Shown here: in pieces, positions 37,919 through 46,469 of the stretch
Numbering within the stretch: the stretch's first letter is position 1
Layout: each line of letters begins with the position of its first letter
Assembly: GCF_021341665.1 (NCBI RefSeq)
Contig: NZ_JAJTTH010000002.1
Location: 310,001 to 374,000 of the forward strand
From: Pseudomonas sp. Au-Pse12
GTDB lineage: Bacteria > Pseudomonadota > Gammaproteobacteria > Pseudomonadales > Pseudomonadaceae
Length of the DNA: 64,000 bases
Direction: 5' to 3'
Made by a program: the position numbers and the translations under genes
Notes under the pieces: generated by a model
Databases searched by the model: none
Seen by the model: only the letters and a program-made list of their open reading frames with translations
What the model was told of the DNA's origin: nothing

Positions 37919-38824
37919 ATGCGAAGCCAAGCCTTGCGTGCCGATGTCCTGATGCTGATTACCGCCGTGATCTGGGGCTCGGCGTTTGTCGCACAAACCT
38001 CCGGTATGGATCATATCGGCCCCTTCCTTTATTCCGGCCTGCGTTTCGCCCTGGGCTCTCTCTGCCTCTTACCGCTGGTGCTGCGTAGACCCACCTCTGC
38101 CAACCAGCCCGAGCCATTACTCAATCGTGGCCTGCTGCTGGGGGGCGTCCTCATGGGGCTGGCCCTTGCCCTGGGCATCAATCTGCAACAAGTAGGGTTG
38201 ATGTTCACCACCGTGACCAATGCCGGTTTCATCACCGGGCTCTACGTCATTGTAGTGCCACTCCTGGGACTACTGATTGGCCACAAGACCGGCCTGGGCA
38301 CCTGGCTCGGCGCCGTGCTGGCAGTGGTGGGCATGTTCCTGCTAAGTGTCAGCGACGGCTTTCACGTTGCCTCGGGAGACTGGCTGCAGTTGATCGGCGC
38401 CTTTGTCTGGGGCGGGCACGTGATTCTGGTGGGCGTGTTCGCCGGCCGCCATGATCCGATTCGCCTGGCGTTCCTGCAGTTCGCCACGTGTGCAGTGGTC
38501 AGCCTGATCCTGGCGCTGTGCCTGGAGCCGATTGCCTGGGCTGCCATCGTCGCCGCCGGCCCGGCGATTCTCTATGGCGGGATGGTAGCCGTCGGCATTG
38601 GCTACACCCTGCAGGTGATTGCCCAGAAGGATGCCATCGCCTCTCATGCAGCCATCATTCTGTCCCTGGAAGCCGTGTTTGCTGCCATCGCCGGAGCCTG
38701 GCTACTGGACGAGTCGCTACAGGCCCGCGGCTACTTCGGTTGCGCGCTGATGCTCAGCGGTATGCTGGTGGCCCAGCTTTGGCCGAAAAAACCCCAGGCA
38801 AGCGCGACTACACAAAGGGCTTGA
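37919..38824 (+). CDS. EamA-family DMT exporter
   Basis: 301 residues, ten membrane helices in two EamA repeats (~5-140 and ~150-290). The first helix reads LMLITAVIWGSAFVAQTSGM. These proteins export metabolites or amino acids; the substrate is unknown. AAGAGAG lies before ATG 37919. It overlaps the convergent DTW gene by 17 bases. Bases 37681-37918 contain no gene. Confidence 0.85.
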   Translation: MRSQALRADVLMLITAVIWGSAFVAQTSGMDHIGPFLYSGLRFALGSLCLLPLVLRRPTSANQPEPLLNRGLLLGGVLMGLALALGINLQQVGLMFTTVTNAGFITGLYVIVVPLLGLLIGHKTGLGTWLGAVLAVVGMFLLSVSDGFHVASGDWLQLIGAFVWGGHVILVGVFAGRHDPIRLAFLQFATCAVVSLILALCLEPIAWAAIVAAGPAILYGGMVAVGIGYTLQVIAQKDAIASHAAIILSLEAVFAAIAGAWLLDESLQARGYFGCALMLSGMLVAQLWPKKPQASATTQRA

Positions 38825-39518
38825 GCCGGGCATGAACCTCGTCATCCGGATCGATAGCCTTCTGGAACTTCGCCGACAGGTAATGGGTGCTGAACAGGTC
38901 GAAATAGGCGTCCAGCACCTGACTGACTTGTTCGTCTCCGGCCAGCTCCAGACATAACGCCGCCACCTCAGCGGTGCAGAAGTGGTCATCGCGCTTGGAG
39001 CGGCGCAACTTGTAACGCGAGAGTTTTTCCGGTGACAGGCTCAGAACCGGCAAGTGCTCAAGGTAGGGGCTCTTGCGGAACATCTTGCGTGCTTCGCTCC
39101 AGGTTGCATCCAGCAGAATGAACAGCGGCCGCTTGCCCTCTTCCTGCCTGACCTCACTGACCACCCGCTCGGGCGCCACGAACTCTCCCGGAAACACGAT
39201 GTAAGGCTGCCACTGCGGATCGGCGAGCAACGCCAGCAGTTGCGGATCAACCTCGGTGCGCGACCAGCTGAACGCCGTGGTGTCTTCGATCACATCGGCA
39301 ATCAGCCATCCCGTGTTGCTCGGCTTGAGCGGCTCGACGTCATGCATCACCAGGCACATGGCTGATCGGGCCGTGACTTTCGGCCGCCAGGCGCACAGGC
39401 AATGGCTGGGAATTACCCGGCAGCGAGGGCAACGCTCGGCCCGTGAACCCCGGGCAAAAAAGGGCTTGGCCACGCGCGCCATCCGCAGATCACGTAGACG
39501 GGAAACCGCATGGCTCAT
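38808..39518 (-). CDS. DTW-domain tRNA-uridine aminocarboxypropyltransferase
   Basis: 236 residues. N-terminal zinc-like CPRC...HCLCAW site (~31-44), the DTW-type core motif DATWSEARKM near residue 135, and SKRDDHFCTAEVAALCLEL near the C-terminus. DTW (TapT/TuaA) proteins install acp3U in tRNA using SAM. I chose ATG 39518; an upstream TTG would add six residues. Confidence 0.82.
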   Translation of the reverse strand: MSHAVSRLRDLRMARVAKPFFARGSRAERCPRCRVIPSHCLCAWRPKVTARSAMCLVMHDVEPLKPSNTGWLIADVIEDTTAFSWSRTEVDPQLLALLADPQWQPYIVFPGEFVAPERVVSEVRQEEGKRPLFILLDATWSEARKMFRKSPYLEHLPVLSLSPEKLSRYKLRRSKRDDHFCTAEVAALCLELAGDEQVSQVLDAYFDLFSTHYLSAKFQKAIDPDDEVHARLKPFV

Positions 39519-39709
39519 TGCGGGGAGTACCGGCAAGGGACAGGAATCAACACGACAAACACTCAGGAGGGTAAAAAGGCGGACAAGTTTATCAGAGCTA
39601 TCTGTTCAAACCTGTACCGCCCTGCGGCCTCTCCCCCTATAATTCGTCGCCACTGAACGCACAGTCGAGCGGCTGGTCGAAGCATCAGTCACTGCACCAG
39701 GAGAGTTTC

Positions 39710-40135
39710 ATGTTGCGCTTTACCATCCCTACCGTTGCCCTTCTGCTGGCCTTGCCCCTGGGTGTCCAGGCTGCGTCTTTGCAAGAGTTCGAACTGAGCA
39801 AAATGCTGGAGAAGGTCGCTGCGGAAAGCAACGTCGGCACTCCCCGGGAAGTCAACGAGAACATTCTCGATCAGGGTTATACCGTTGAGGGCAAGGAGCT
39901 GATCAACCACCTCAGCGTCCAGGCCGGCCACGCCGAACAGATGCGCGCCAACCCCAAGGCGGTCTACTTGCAACTGGGCGCCAGCGTCTGCCGCAACCCC
40001 AACTACCGCAAGCTGATGGCCAAAGGCGCGATCATGCGCTACGAATTCACTGAAAACCGCACCAATCGCCCAGTTGCCTCGGCACGCTTCCAAGAGTCGG
40101 ATTGCCCGGCACAGAGCGCTCCCAAGAAGAAATAA
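39710..40135 (+). CDS. PA3611-type quorum-sensing-regulated secreted protein
   Basis: 141 residues. The signal peptide is cut near GVQAA|SL. One small alpha/beta domain is followed by a C-terminal Lys-rich tail (PKKK). The sequence pattern (ELINHLSVQAGHAEQMRANP and LGASVCRNPNYRKLM, two cysteines) matches the PA3611 family, whose P. aeruginosa member is under quorum-sensing control. Location near erdR/dgkA and a DTW gene fits that region of PAO1. Confidence 0.82.
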   Translation: MLRFTIPTVALLLALPLGVQAASLQEFELSKMLEKVAAESNVGTPREVNENILDQGYTVEGKELINHLSVQAGHAEQMRANPKAVYLQLGASVCRNPNYRKLMAKGAIMRYEFTENRTNRPVASARFQESDCPAQSAPKKK

Positions 40136-40330
40136 TCATGAACGAGCCGCGCGCCGTTGTTGATCATCGGCGCGCAACTCCGCAACCAGGGCCTGTAGAT
40201 ATCGCGAAGGCCGCCCTTCTGCCGCCAGTCGGCGCCGGCATTCATCCTCCAGGCTTATTTGGTGGGCAGCGGCAGCGGCTTGCAGCAGCCGATACAACTG
40301 CGGATCAATCTCCAGCGTGACAATGCTCAC
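40136..40330 (-). CDS. FitA-like ribbon-helix-helix protein (possible orphan antitoxin)
   Basis: 64 residues: an N-terminal beta strand SIVTLEIDPQLYRLL and a helix pair AAAHQISLEDECRRRLAAE fit the ribbon-helix-helix fold of FitA/Phd-type antitoxins. GTG start at 40330 with GGAGG just upstream. The gene abuts the stop of the PA3611-like gene and no PIN-domain toxin is found beside it, so it may be an orphan regulator. Confidence 0.6.
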   Translation of the reverse strand: MSIVTLEIDPQLYRLLQAAAAAHQISLEDECRRRLAAEGRPSRYLQALVAELRADDQQRRAARS

Positions 40331-40776
40331 ACCCTGCCTCCCTGCTCCAGGCCTGCGCGGCCCGGAACCTGCTTGCCTCTCCCCGGCCCCAGCTCCTGCA
40401 CCCAGTGCTGCACCTTAGTAAATCAGAGCTCAAAGCCATTGCCGCGCCTCCAGACCAGCGGTGCCACCAGCAGGTAGACCAGCAAGAAGCGGTTGCCAGC
40501 CAAGACTTTATGGGCACATGATCAAGCCATTCCCGTTGATTGCTGGCGAGCGGTTCAGGAGGCCGTCCTCAAGCGTCTTGCAGTGCAAATGTTCTCTCAA
40601 ATAAAGGAAAGCAGAACCTCTGTGAATGACTCGAACACTGCCCAGCGACTATCCGCTGTGATCGGGTCCGGAAACGTGCTCATTCGCTGGGCTGAGCAGG
40701 CAGCGACACAGGCAGTGTCGTGGCACGTTCGAATATCTCGGTCGTGCGCAAGGTTCTGTGCAGAAGGAGAAGCTGA
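40331..40776. other. Intergenic region without a supported gene
   Basis: 446 bases between the ribbon-helix-helix gene and the LOG gene. A minus-strand reading gives a short membrane-like tail (FLLVYLLVAPLVWRRGNGFEL then stop, around 40430-40500) but no start and no upstream part, which may be a remnant. No tRNA or clear promoter was recognised. Confidence 0.4.
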
Positions 40777-41895
40777 ATGCCTTACCAATCGAATGACCTG
40801 TTAAACCGTCATTTTCAAAACAAGGGGGTCGACCTGGCGAACCAGGTCGAAGAGCAACTCAACCAGATAGCCCCCAACAGCCCGAACCTTCCTCTTTACC
40901 GCGACATGGTACTCACCGTCCTGCGCATGGCCGAGGATGACCTCAACCGCTGGAACGCCAAGATCACCCTGCAAGCGCTGCGTGAGCTGGAACACGCCTT
41001 CCGGGTACTGGAACAGTTCAAGGGCCGACGCAAAGTGACGGTCTTCGGCTCGGCACGTACCCCCAGTGAACACCCGCTGTACGCCATGGCCAGGGAGCTG
41101 GGCGCGGCCCTCGCCCGCTCGGACCTGATGGTCATTACCGGCGCCGGCGGTGGCATCATGGCCGCCGCTCACGATGGCGCAGGCCTGGAACACAGCCTGG
41201 GGTTCAATATCACCCTGCCTTTCGAACAACATGCCAACCCCACCGTCGGCGGCACAGAAAACCTGCTGTCGTTCCATTTCTTTTTCACGCGCAAGCTGTT
41301 CTTCGTCAAGGAGGCCGATGCCTTGGTGCTCTGCCCTGGCGGCTTTGGCACCCTGGATGAGGCGCTGGAAGTGCTGACGCTGATTCAGACCGGCAAAAGC
41401 CCGCTGGTACCAGTGGTACTGCTGGACGTGCCTGGCGGTCAGTTCTGGCAAGGCGCCCTGGAGTTCATCCATAACCAACTGGAAGCCAACCGCTACATTC
41501 TGCCCAGTGACATGAAGCTGGTACGCCTGGTGCACAGCACTGAAGAAGCAGTACAGGAAATCCAGCAGTTCTATGCCAACTTCCATTCCAGCCGCTGGCT
41601 CAAGCAGCAGTTCGTCATCCGCATGAACTACAACCTTAATGAACAGGCGCTGGGGCAGATGCAGACAGCCTTCGCCGACCTGTGCCTGAGTGGCCAGTTT
41701 CAACAGCATGCCTACAGTGGAGAGGAACACGACGATGTGCAGTTCAGCCATTTGGCTCGGCTGTCATTCGCCTTTAATGCGCGCGACAACGGTCGCTTGC
41801 GCGAGCTGATCGACTTCATCAACCTGCCGGAAAACTGGTCCCGACCTCAGCCCCAGGCAATGCAACGGGCCAGAGAAACCAGCAAAGCCAACTGA
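40777..41895 (+). CDS. LOG-family nucleotide-binding protein
   Basis: 372 residues. A Rossmann-type LOG domain (~85-275) contains VFGSART, TGAGGGIM and the family signature PGGFGTLDE. Such proteins cleave nucleoside 5'-monophosphates at the N-glycosidic bond (cytokinin-activating or PpnN-like). N- and C-terminal helical extensions resemble those of larger bacterial LOG proteins. GAAGGAGAAGC lies upstream of the ATG. Confidence 0.85.
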   Translation: MPYQSNDLLNRHFQNKGVDLANQVEEQLNQIAPNSPNLPLYRDMVLTVLRMAEDDLNRWNAKITLQALRELEHAFRVLEQFKGRRKVTVFGSARTPSEHPLYAMARELGAALARSDLMVITGAGGGIMAAAHDGAGLEHSLGFNITLPFEQHANPTVGGTENLLSFHFFFTRKLFFVKEADALVLCPGGFGTLDEALEVLTLIQTGKSPLVPVVLLDVPGGQFWQGALEFIHNQLEANRYILPSDMKLVRLVHSTEEAVQEIQQFYANFHSSRWLKQQFVIRMNYNLNEQALGQMQTAFADLCLSGQFQQHAYSGEEHDDVQFSHLARLSFAFNARDNGRLRELIDFINLPENWSRPQPQAMQRARETSKAN

Positions 41896-41907
41896 CTCCA
41901 GCCATAG

Positions 41908-41928
41908 CCCGCTGCGTTACGCAGCGGG
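41908..41928. terminator. Hairpin between the LOG gene and recX
   Basis: CCCGCTGCG-TTA-CGCAGCGGG, a perfect 9-base stem between convergent genes, 8 bases before the recX stop. There is no T-run on either side. Confidence 0.5.
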
Positions 41929-41935
41929 GACGGCG

Positions 41936-42403
41936 TCAATCATCCATGCCCCGGCCACTTAACAGACGGCTGATCATGTCCATGGAATATCCGCGATAAG
42001 CCAGGAAACGCCCTTGTTTGGCACGCTCCCGGGCATCGACAGGAAACTGCCCGGCAAACTTGCGCTGCCAGACGTCGCGCAATTGCTCCTGCCAATCGAT
42101 TCCGCACTCTCGCAGAGCAAGGTCGATATCACTGCGCTGCAAGCCGCGCTGGCCAAGCTCTTCACGAATACGCATCGGCCCATAACCGGATCGGGCACGA
42201 TAGGAAACAAAGCTTTCAAGGTAACGGGATTCGGACAGCAGCCCCTCTTCCGTCAAACGGTCAAGGGCAGCTTCGATCATTTCAGGAGGGGCGCCGCGCT
42301 GACGCAGTTTACGCGTCAGCTCGACTCGACCGTGCTCGCGTCTTGCGAGCAGGTCCATTGCGGTTCGCCGCACCGCGACGAGGGTATCGAGTACGGCGTT
42401 CAT
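41936..42403 (-). CDS. recX: Regulatory protein RecX
   Basis: 155 residues of tandem three-helix RecX repeats ([40 protein letters not shown]). RecX binds RecA filaments and restrains their activity. It begins 8 bases after the recA stop and is certainly co-transcribed with recA. Confidence 0.95.
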   Translation of the reverse strand: MNAVLDTLVAVRRTAMDLLARREHGRVELTRKLRQRGAPPEMIEAALDRLTEEGLLSESRYLESFVSYRARSGYGPMRIREELGQRGLQRSDIDLALRECGIDWQEQLRDVWQRKFAGQFPVDARERAKQGRFLAYRGYSMDMISRLLSGRGMDD

Positions 42404-42411
42404 TGGATCAA

Positions 42412-43464
42412 TCAGATATCAGCGTCGGCCATATCGTCTTCGGTCTCTTTGACCGGATTGGCTTTGACGTCTGGCGAACCCGTCAGCAGCTTGTCGCGGA
42501 TCTGTTTCTCCAGCGCGTTACCAATTTCCGGGTTGTCCTGCAGGAACTTGGCCGAGTTGGCCTTGCCCTGACCGATCTTGTTGCCCTGGTAGCTGTACCA
42601 GGCACCGGACTTCTCCAGGAAACCGTGCAGCACGCCCAGATCGATGATCTCGCCGTTGAGGTAGATGCCCTTGCCGTAAAGAATCTGGAACTCGGCCTGA
42701 CGGAACGGCGGAGCCACTTTGTTCTTGACGATCTTGACCCGGGTTTCACTACCCACCACTTCGTCGCCTTCCTTCACCGCGCCGGTACGGCGGATGTCCA
42801 GACGGACCGAAGCGTAGAACTTCAGCGCGTTACCACCGGTGGTGGTTTCCGGGCTGCCGAACATCACACCGATCTTCATGCGGATCTGGTTGATGAAGAT
42901 CACCAGGCAGTTGGCGTTCTTGATGTTGCCAGTGATTTTACGCAGCGCCTGGGACATCAGGCGGGCTTGCAGGCCCACGTGCATGTCGCCCATTTCGCCT
43001 TCGATTTCAGCCTTGGGCACCAGGGCCGCCACGGAGTCGACGATAATCACGTCAACCGCGTTGGAACGCACCAGCATGTCGGTGATTTCCAGGGCCTGCT
43101 CGCCGGTGTCCGGCTGGGAAACCAGCAGGTCATCAACGTTCACACCCAACTTGCCGGCGTACTCCGGATCCAGCGCGTGCTCGGCATCGACGAAGGCACA
43201 AGTGGCACCGGCTTTCTGCGCCTGAGCGATGACCGACAGGGTCAGGGTAGTTTTACCGGACGATTCAGGACCGTAGATTTCAACGATACGGCCTTTTGGC
43301 AGACCGCCAATGCCCAGAGCGATGTCCAGACCCAGAGAGCCGGTGGAAATGGCCGGGATCGCCTGACGGTCATGATCGCCCATACGCATTACGGCACCCT
43401 TGCCGAATTGACGTTCGATCTGACCCAGGGCCGCAGCCAAGGCTTTCTTCTTGTTGTCGTCCAT
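42412..43464 (-). CDS. recA: Recombinase A
   Basis: 350 residues, complete. Walker [10 protein letters not shown] near residue 66, Walker [10 protein letters not shown] near 144, loop L1 and loop L2 ([15 protein letters not shown]) are intact, with an acidic C-terminal tail. It catalyses homologous strand exchange and LexA self-cleavage. ATG 43464 has GAGGACTTTA upstream. A LexA box lies 41 bases before the start. Confidence 0.98.
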   Translation of the reverse strand: MDDNKKKALAAALGQIERQFGKGAVMRMGDHDRQAIPAISTGSLGLDIALGIGGLPKGRIVEIYGPESSGKTTLTLSVIAQAQKAGATCAFVDAEHALDPEYAGKLGVNVDDLLVSQPDTGEQALEITDMLVRSNAVDVIIVDSVAALVPKAEIEGEMGDMHVGLQARLMSQALRKITGNIKNANCLVIFINQIRMKIGVMFGSPETTTGGNALKFYASVRLDIRRTGAVKEGDEVVGSETRVKIVKNKVAPPFRQAEFQILYGKGIYLNGEIIDLGVLHGFLEKSGAWYSYQGNKIGQGKANSAKFLQDNPEIGNALEKQIRDKLLTGSPDVKANPVKETEDDMADADI

Positions 43465-43504
43465 TAAAGTCCTCACGTAATCAATAAGGCCTGACGGCCA
43501 ACAC

Positions 43505-43520
43505 CTGTATAAGTAGCCAG
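43505..43520 (-). promoter_or_regulatory. LexA (SOS) box upstream of recA
   Basis: CTGTATAAGTAGCCAG (plus strand) fits CTG-N10-CAG. It resembles the dinB box in this window (CTGTATATAGCACCAG), with 12 of 16 bases equal. Confidence 0.88.
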
Positions 43521-43547
43521 TATTATTCCACAGCGTTCGAGGATCGC

Positions 43548-44048
43548 CTACCCCTGATTTGCGATTTCTGCCGCAGCATGTTGCAGCAACCCCTCTAGCG
43601 CGGCCTTCACCGTTTGTCGGCGGACGTCATCGCGATTACCGGAGAAGTGCCGGCACTCGGCAGTCAACGTCTCTCCCGCGCCCCAGGCCAGCCACACAGT
43701 GCCCACCGGCTTCTGCGCAGAACCGCCATCCGGCCCGGCGATACCACTGACCGCCACGGCGAAACGCGCGTGGCTCTTGGCTTGTGCCCCGCGGACCATC
43801 GCTTCGACGACTTCGCGACTGACCGCGCCGACCGAATTGAACAAATCGGCCGGCACATTCAATTGCAGGGTCTTCTGACGGTTGGAATAAGTGACATAAC
43901 CGGCCTCGAACCAGGCCGAGCTGCCCGGAATCCTCGTGATCGCCTCGGCAATCCCACCGCCGGTGCAAGACTCCGCCGTGGTGACATGGGCATTCAGAAC
44001 CTGCAAACGCCGGCCGAGTTCAGCGGCAAGCTGGGTAATTTCTTTCAC
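43548..44048 (-). CDS. pncC: Nicotinamide-nucleotide amidohydrolase PncC (CinA C-terminal domain)
   Basis: 166 residues, stand-alone CinA C-domain. Motifs [15 protein letters not shown] near residue 22, GYVTYSN near 49, and [18 protein letters not shown] near 100 are those of the NMN deamidase. It recycles NMN to NaMN. The GTG start at 44048 is chosen because AGGAGAGG precedes it and no ATG fits. Bacteriocin/tail clusters insert beside this gene in the P. fluorescens group. Confidence 0.93.
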   Translation of the reverse strand: MKEITQLAAELGRRLQVLNAHVTTAESCTGGGIAEAITRIPGSSAWFEAGYVTYSNRQKTLQLNVPADLFNSVGAVSREVVEAMVRGAQAKSHARFAVAVSGIAGPDGGSAQKPVGTVWLAWGAGETLTAECRHFSGNRDDVRRQTVKAALEGLLQHAAAEIANQG

Positions 44049-44212
44049 AGTCCTCTCCTGATGGGGCTGGCGTGTGCTTACCGTACACCAGGAAAGGCGG
44101 CTTGCAAGTGACAAGCCGTCAGGAAACCGAACAGCTCTGGAACAATGCTTCAGACCAGGCCCCCGAGGCCCAGGAAAGCACTCGCACAAGATCACGGAGC
44201 TCGACAGACAGC

Positions 44213-44545
44213 TCAGGCCAGCAGGTCCCAAGTCAATGCGATTGCACCACCCGGTGTAGATGCGTATGCCCACAATGCCTGGCCTGCGGGGATACGGATC
44301 GGGTACGGCATGACAATCTCGGAGTCACTGCCGGAAATGCTAGAGCCATTGCCAGAGAAGATGATTGCCGCATTGGAGATGGAAGAGCCGGTCGGCCCCA
44401 CATACAGATCGACGACACCGGTCGAGGTCTTGATCAACCCCGTCTGAATGATCAGGCCACCGGTGTTTTGGGCAGCCGAAACGATTTCCACGATGCCTTT
44501 AGGAAATACGGTGATGAAGTGTTTACCCATGGTTACTGCGTTCAT
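44213..44545 (-). CDS. Small protein at the 3' end of the tailocin cluster
   Basis: 110 residues, no signal peptide, rich in Gly/Ser/Ile and probably beta-structured (GIVEIVSAAQNTGGLIIQTG; IRIPAGQALWAYASTPGG). This pattern resembles phage-coded virion-associated or tail tip proteins, but I recognise no family. AAAGGTG stands before ATG 44545. It lies 5 bases after com, so it is part of the same operon. Confidence 0.6.
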   Translation of the reverse strand: MNAVTMGKHFITVFPKGIVEIVSAAQNTGGLIIQTGLIKTSTGVVDLYVGPTGSSISNAAIIFSGNGSSISGSDSEIVMPYPIRIPAGQALWAYASTPGGAIALTWDLLA

Positions 44546-44550
44546 ATTTT

Positions 44551-44739
44551 TCACCTTTGAATGGAAGGGTCGGTCACGGAAAGTGCCGTTTTCATGTCGC
44601 TCAAAGGCGATTGCCCAAGGCTCGAGGCCTTCACATGATTCAAGGTTCCGCAGCGGGAACATTTGATCTGGAGCTCGGTAAACTCACCCACACGGGCGAG
44701 AAGTCGTTTGCAACGACCGCATCTGCACTCTTTTAACAT
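44551..44739 (-). CDS. com: Com-family zinc-finger regulator
   Basis: 62 residues from ATG 44739 (ATG 44751 would add four). Two CxxC pairs (CGRC and CSRCG) form a zinc ribbon, and the sequence ECRCGRCKRLLARVG...IKCSRCGTLNHVKA resembles Com of phage Mu, the translational activator of mom. No mom gene is visible next to it. Mu origin fits the Mu-like tail genes upstream. Confidence 0.78.
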   Translation of the reverse strand: MLKECRCGRCKRLLARVGEFTELQIKCSRCGTLNHVKASSLGQSPLSDMKTALSVTDPSIQR

Positions 44740-44810
44740 CGACAAGTCCATTTGATTTCAACCACCCGAAACCGCGGCAGCGACCCACTTTCCTGCCAGC
44801 CTCGGGGCTG

Positions 44811-45317
44811 TCAGCGCATCGCCGGAGCACCTTGCAACAGCGCCTGCGACTCGCGCACCCACTGCTGCAACGCCCTCAATTGCTCAGCGTTGGCGTGGCA
44901 TTGGTTGTAGTTGTCGACGACGCTGGCGGCGACGGTAGAAAGTGCAATGCCCGAGGCGGCGTCATCAGCGACGCCGGGGCCTGCGGCCACGGGCAGGTTG
45001 GCGGCGCCGGCGTCGTGCACCCGGACAAAACCACCAGGCACAACGCAGGCGTTATCAGCTGCTTTCGAAACATGGATAGGAACCTCCTTGGTGATAGTGG
45101 CGCCCGCCTGATAAACCTTGACGACACGATCGACGTACTCGACCACCACCTTCTCCTTGACCCGGCCCAACGCCTGGCCCTGCTCGAAGGATTGCTGCAG
45201 TCGGGCCTCGTCCAGGCGCTGCTGTTTACTGCGCTCGCTGCCAGCACCGCTGACGAAACCGAGGGCATAGAGCAACCCCGCTACGACGGCGAGGGCCAGC
45301 CAACTGCGGATATTCAT
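44811..45317 (-). CDS. Rz-like inner-membrane spanin
   Basis: 168 residues: an N-terminal membrane anchor (WLALAVVAGLLYALGFVSG, ~6-24), a coiled-coil periplasmic part (~28-70), and a C-terminal helix. Spanins fuse inner and outer membranes at the last step of lysis. AAGGAGG precedes the start. It contains the nested Rz1 gene. Confidence 0.82.
   Translation of the reverse strand: MNIRSWLALAVVAGLLYALGFVSGAGSERSKQQRLDEARLQQSFEQGQALGRVKEKVVVEYVDRVVKVYQAGATITKEVPIHVSKAADNACVVPGGFVRVHDAGAANLPVAAGPGVADDAASGIALSTVAASVVDNYNQCHANAEQLRALQQWVRESQALLQGAPAMR
44876..45073 (-). CDS. Rz1-like outer-membrane spanin lipoprotein nested in Rz
   Basis: 65 residues in a different frame wholly inside the Rz gene. 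The sequence MFRKQLITPALCLVVLSGC ends in a lipobox with Cys19, followed by a proline-rich tail (TTPAPPTCPWPQAP), as in lambda Rz1. A strong AAGGAGG lies 9 bases before its ATG, inside Rz. This nested design is usual for lambda-like Rz/Rz1 pairs. Confidence 0.82.
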   Translation of the reverse strand: MFRKQLITPALCLVVLSGCTTPAPPTCPWPQAPASLMTPPRALHFLPSPPASSTTTTNATPTLSN

Positions 45318-45368
45318 CACGCCCTCCTTGGACCGATATGAAATGCATCAAACGGCCGGCAAAAATCC

Positions 45369-45450
45369 CTGTAGCCGCTGCCGCAGGCTGCGAAAAGGTC
45401 CGCAGGACCTTCCCTCCAGGTCCAATCGCAGCCTACGGCAGCGACTACAG
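45369..45450. repeat. Inverted REP pair in the lysis block
   Basis: Two 25-base arms, CTGTAGCCGCTGCCGCAGGC from 45369 and its inverse ending CGACTACAG at 45450, differ at only two positions. Between them lies a perfect 7-base hairpin (AAGGTCC-GCA-GGACCTT, 45395-45411). The class is common in fluorescent pseudomonads. It separates the GH19 gene from Rz. Confidence 0.85.
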
Positions 45451-45473
45451 AAGGTGCCCGTCTCCGCATGAAC

Positions 45474-46037
45474 TCAGACCACCGGCAGGCACAGCACCGC
45501 CCGCGCCCGGGCCCAGAGTTGCAGGCGATCCTGCAAGCCGTTCAAACCGCCATTGATGCGGCGGGTGATGCTGTTGAACTCATCGCGATCGGCCAGGGCA
45601 TTGAGCCCGCCGCGCTCCCAGAACCAGGCCGCCGACTCGGCGGCCCATTGCGGCTGCTCCAGCAGCTCCGGCAACTCCAGCAGGCGCTCATCGCCAAACA
45701 GCCCGAGGCTGCACTGGCGATAGTTGCTGCGCCCGGTGATCTGGATCAGCCCGCGCCCGCGATAGCGCTGACCGTCGCCATCGGCTTGCGGGGTGTTGCC
45801 CAGGCGCGCCGCGAGTGAGCCGGTGTCGTACTTGCTCAGGTATTGATCACTGCCCAGCTCGCGCACGTATTGCAATTGCCCGGATTCGTGACCGATCTGG
45901 GCCAGAAAGGCCGCCTGGCGCTTCGGTGTATCGATTTGCCGATGCGCCATGGCGGTGTTGAGTGGAGAAACAAAAACGCCCGCTTGGCGGCGGGCGTTAG
46001 GCATGATTTGTTGCAGTTGTTGTTCGGTGATTGGCAT
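45474..46037 (-). CDS. GH19 endolysin (chitinase-like lysozyme)
   Basis: 187 residues, glycoside hydrolase family 19 fold. Catalytic acid is expected at Glu51 (GHESGQL) and second Glu60; GQRYRGRGLIQITGR (~89-103) is the family core. It degrades peptidoglycan for tailocin release and has no signal peptide. The ribosome binding site before ATG 46037 is weak. A terminator-shaped hairpin lies within its first 21 codons. Confidence 0.9.
   Translation of the reverse strand: MPITEQQLQQIMPNARRQAGVFVSPLNTAMAHRQIDTPKRQAAFLAQIGHESGQLQYVRELGSDQYLSKYDTGSLAARLGNTPQADGDGQRYRGRGLIQITGRSNYRQCSLGLFGDERLLELPELLEQPQWAAESAAWFWERGGLNALADRDEFNSITRRINGGLNGLQDRLQLWARARAVLCLPVV
45975..45998 (-). terminator. Terminator-shaped hairpin inside the GH19 coding start
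   Basis: AACGCCCGC / GCGGGCGTT, nine perfect pairs, followed on the minus strand by TTTTTG. It sits at codons ~13-21 of the endolysin gene. It may attenuate the lysis gene. Confidence 0.5.
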
Positions 46038-46059
46038 GGTCTATGTGAGTAAGTTGAAT

Positions 46060-46090
46060 AAGAAAAACGCCCCGATGATGCGGGGCGTTT
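46060..46090 (-). terminator. Terminator after the second fibre chaperone gene
   Basis: AAACGCCCCG / CGGGGCGTTT stem with a 6-base loop and a minus-strand T-run lies directly at the stop of the chaperone gene, before the endolysin gene. Confidence 0.8.
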
Positions 46091-46469
46091 ATTGAATCTG
46101 CCGGGCCAGCCAGGACGGTGCCTCCGGACGGAAATTAGCATCGGGGAAGCTCGCCGATTGCGGCCAATCACGCAGCGCCTGCATATACACCAGCAGTTCA
46201 TTGAATTGCTCCCTATCAATGCTGGTGGAGGCTTGAATTTCAAGCTGATCGCGATGACGCTCTCGCAGCCACTTCAACGAAGTCAGTTCACTATCACGCC
46301 AGTTGCGTTCCATATCTTCTTTGGTAGGCAACGCAGATGTCGCACTGGCGATATAGGCTTGTATCTGCGTTTCGGACATCGGCAATAAACTGCTCGGGAT
46401 GAAGTGCTCAGGGGCGTCATCATCGTAAGCATGGACTTCGTTTGTTTCGGGGTTATGGAAGTACTTCAT
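46089..46469 (-). CDS. Tail fibre assembly chaperone B
   Basis: 126 residues. An N-terminal KYFHNPETNEVHAYDDD motif is typical of caudoviral tail fibre assembly proteins, which fold the fibre C-terminus. ATG 46469 overlaps the stop of fibre B by 4 bases (ATGA) and has GGAG upstream. It differs from chaperone A, as expected if each serves its own fibre tip. Confidence 0.82.
   Translation of the reverse strand: MKYFHNPETNEVHAYDDDAPEHFIPSSLLPMSETQIQAYIASATSALPTKEDMERNWRDSELTSLKWLRERHRDQLEIQASTSIDREQFNELLVYMQALRDWPQSASFPDANFRPEAPSWLARQIQ

Noticed and set aside
40430..40500. Short minus-strand membrane-like reading frame
   Set aside because: It is preceded by a stop, has no start codon or ribosome binding site, and is too short to assign.
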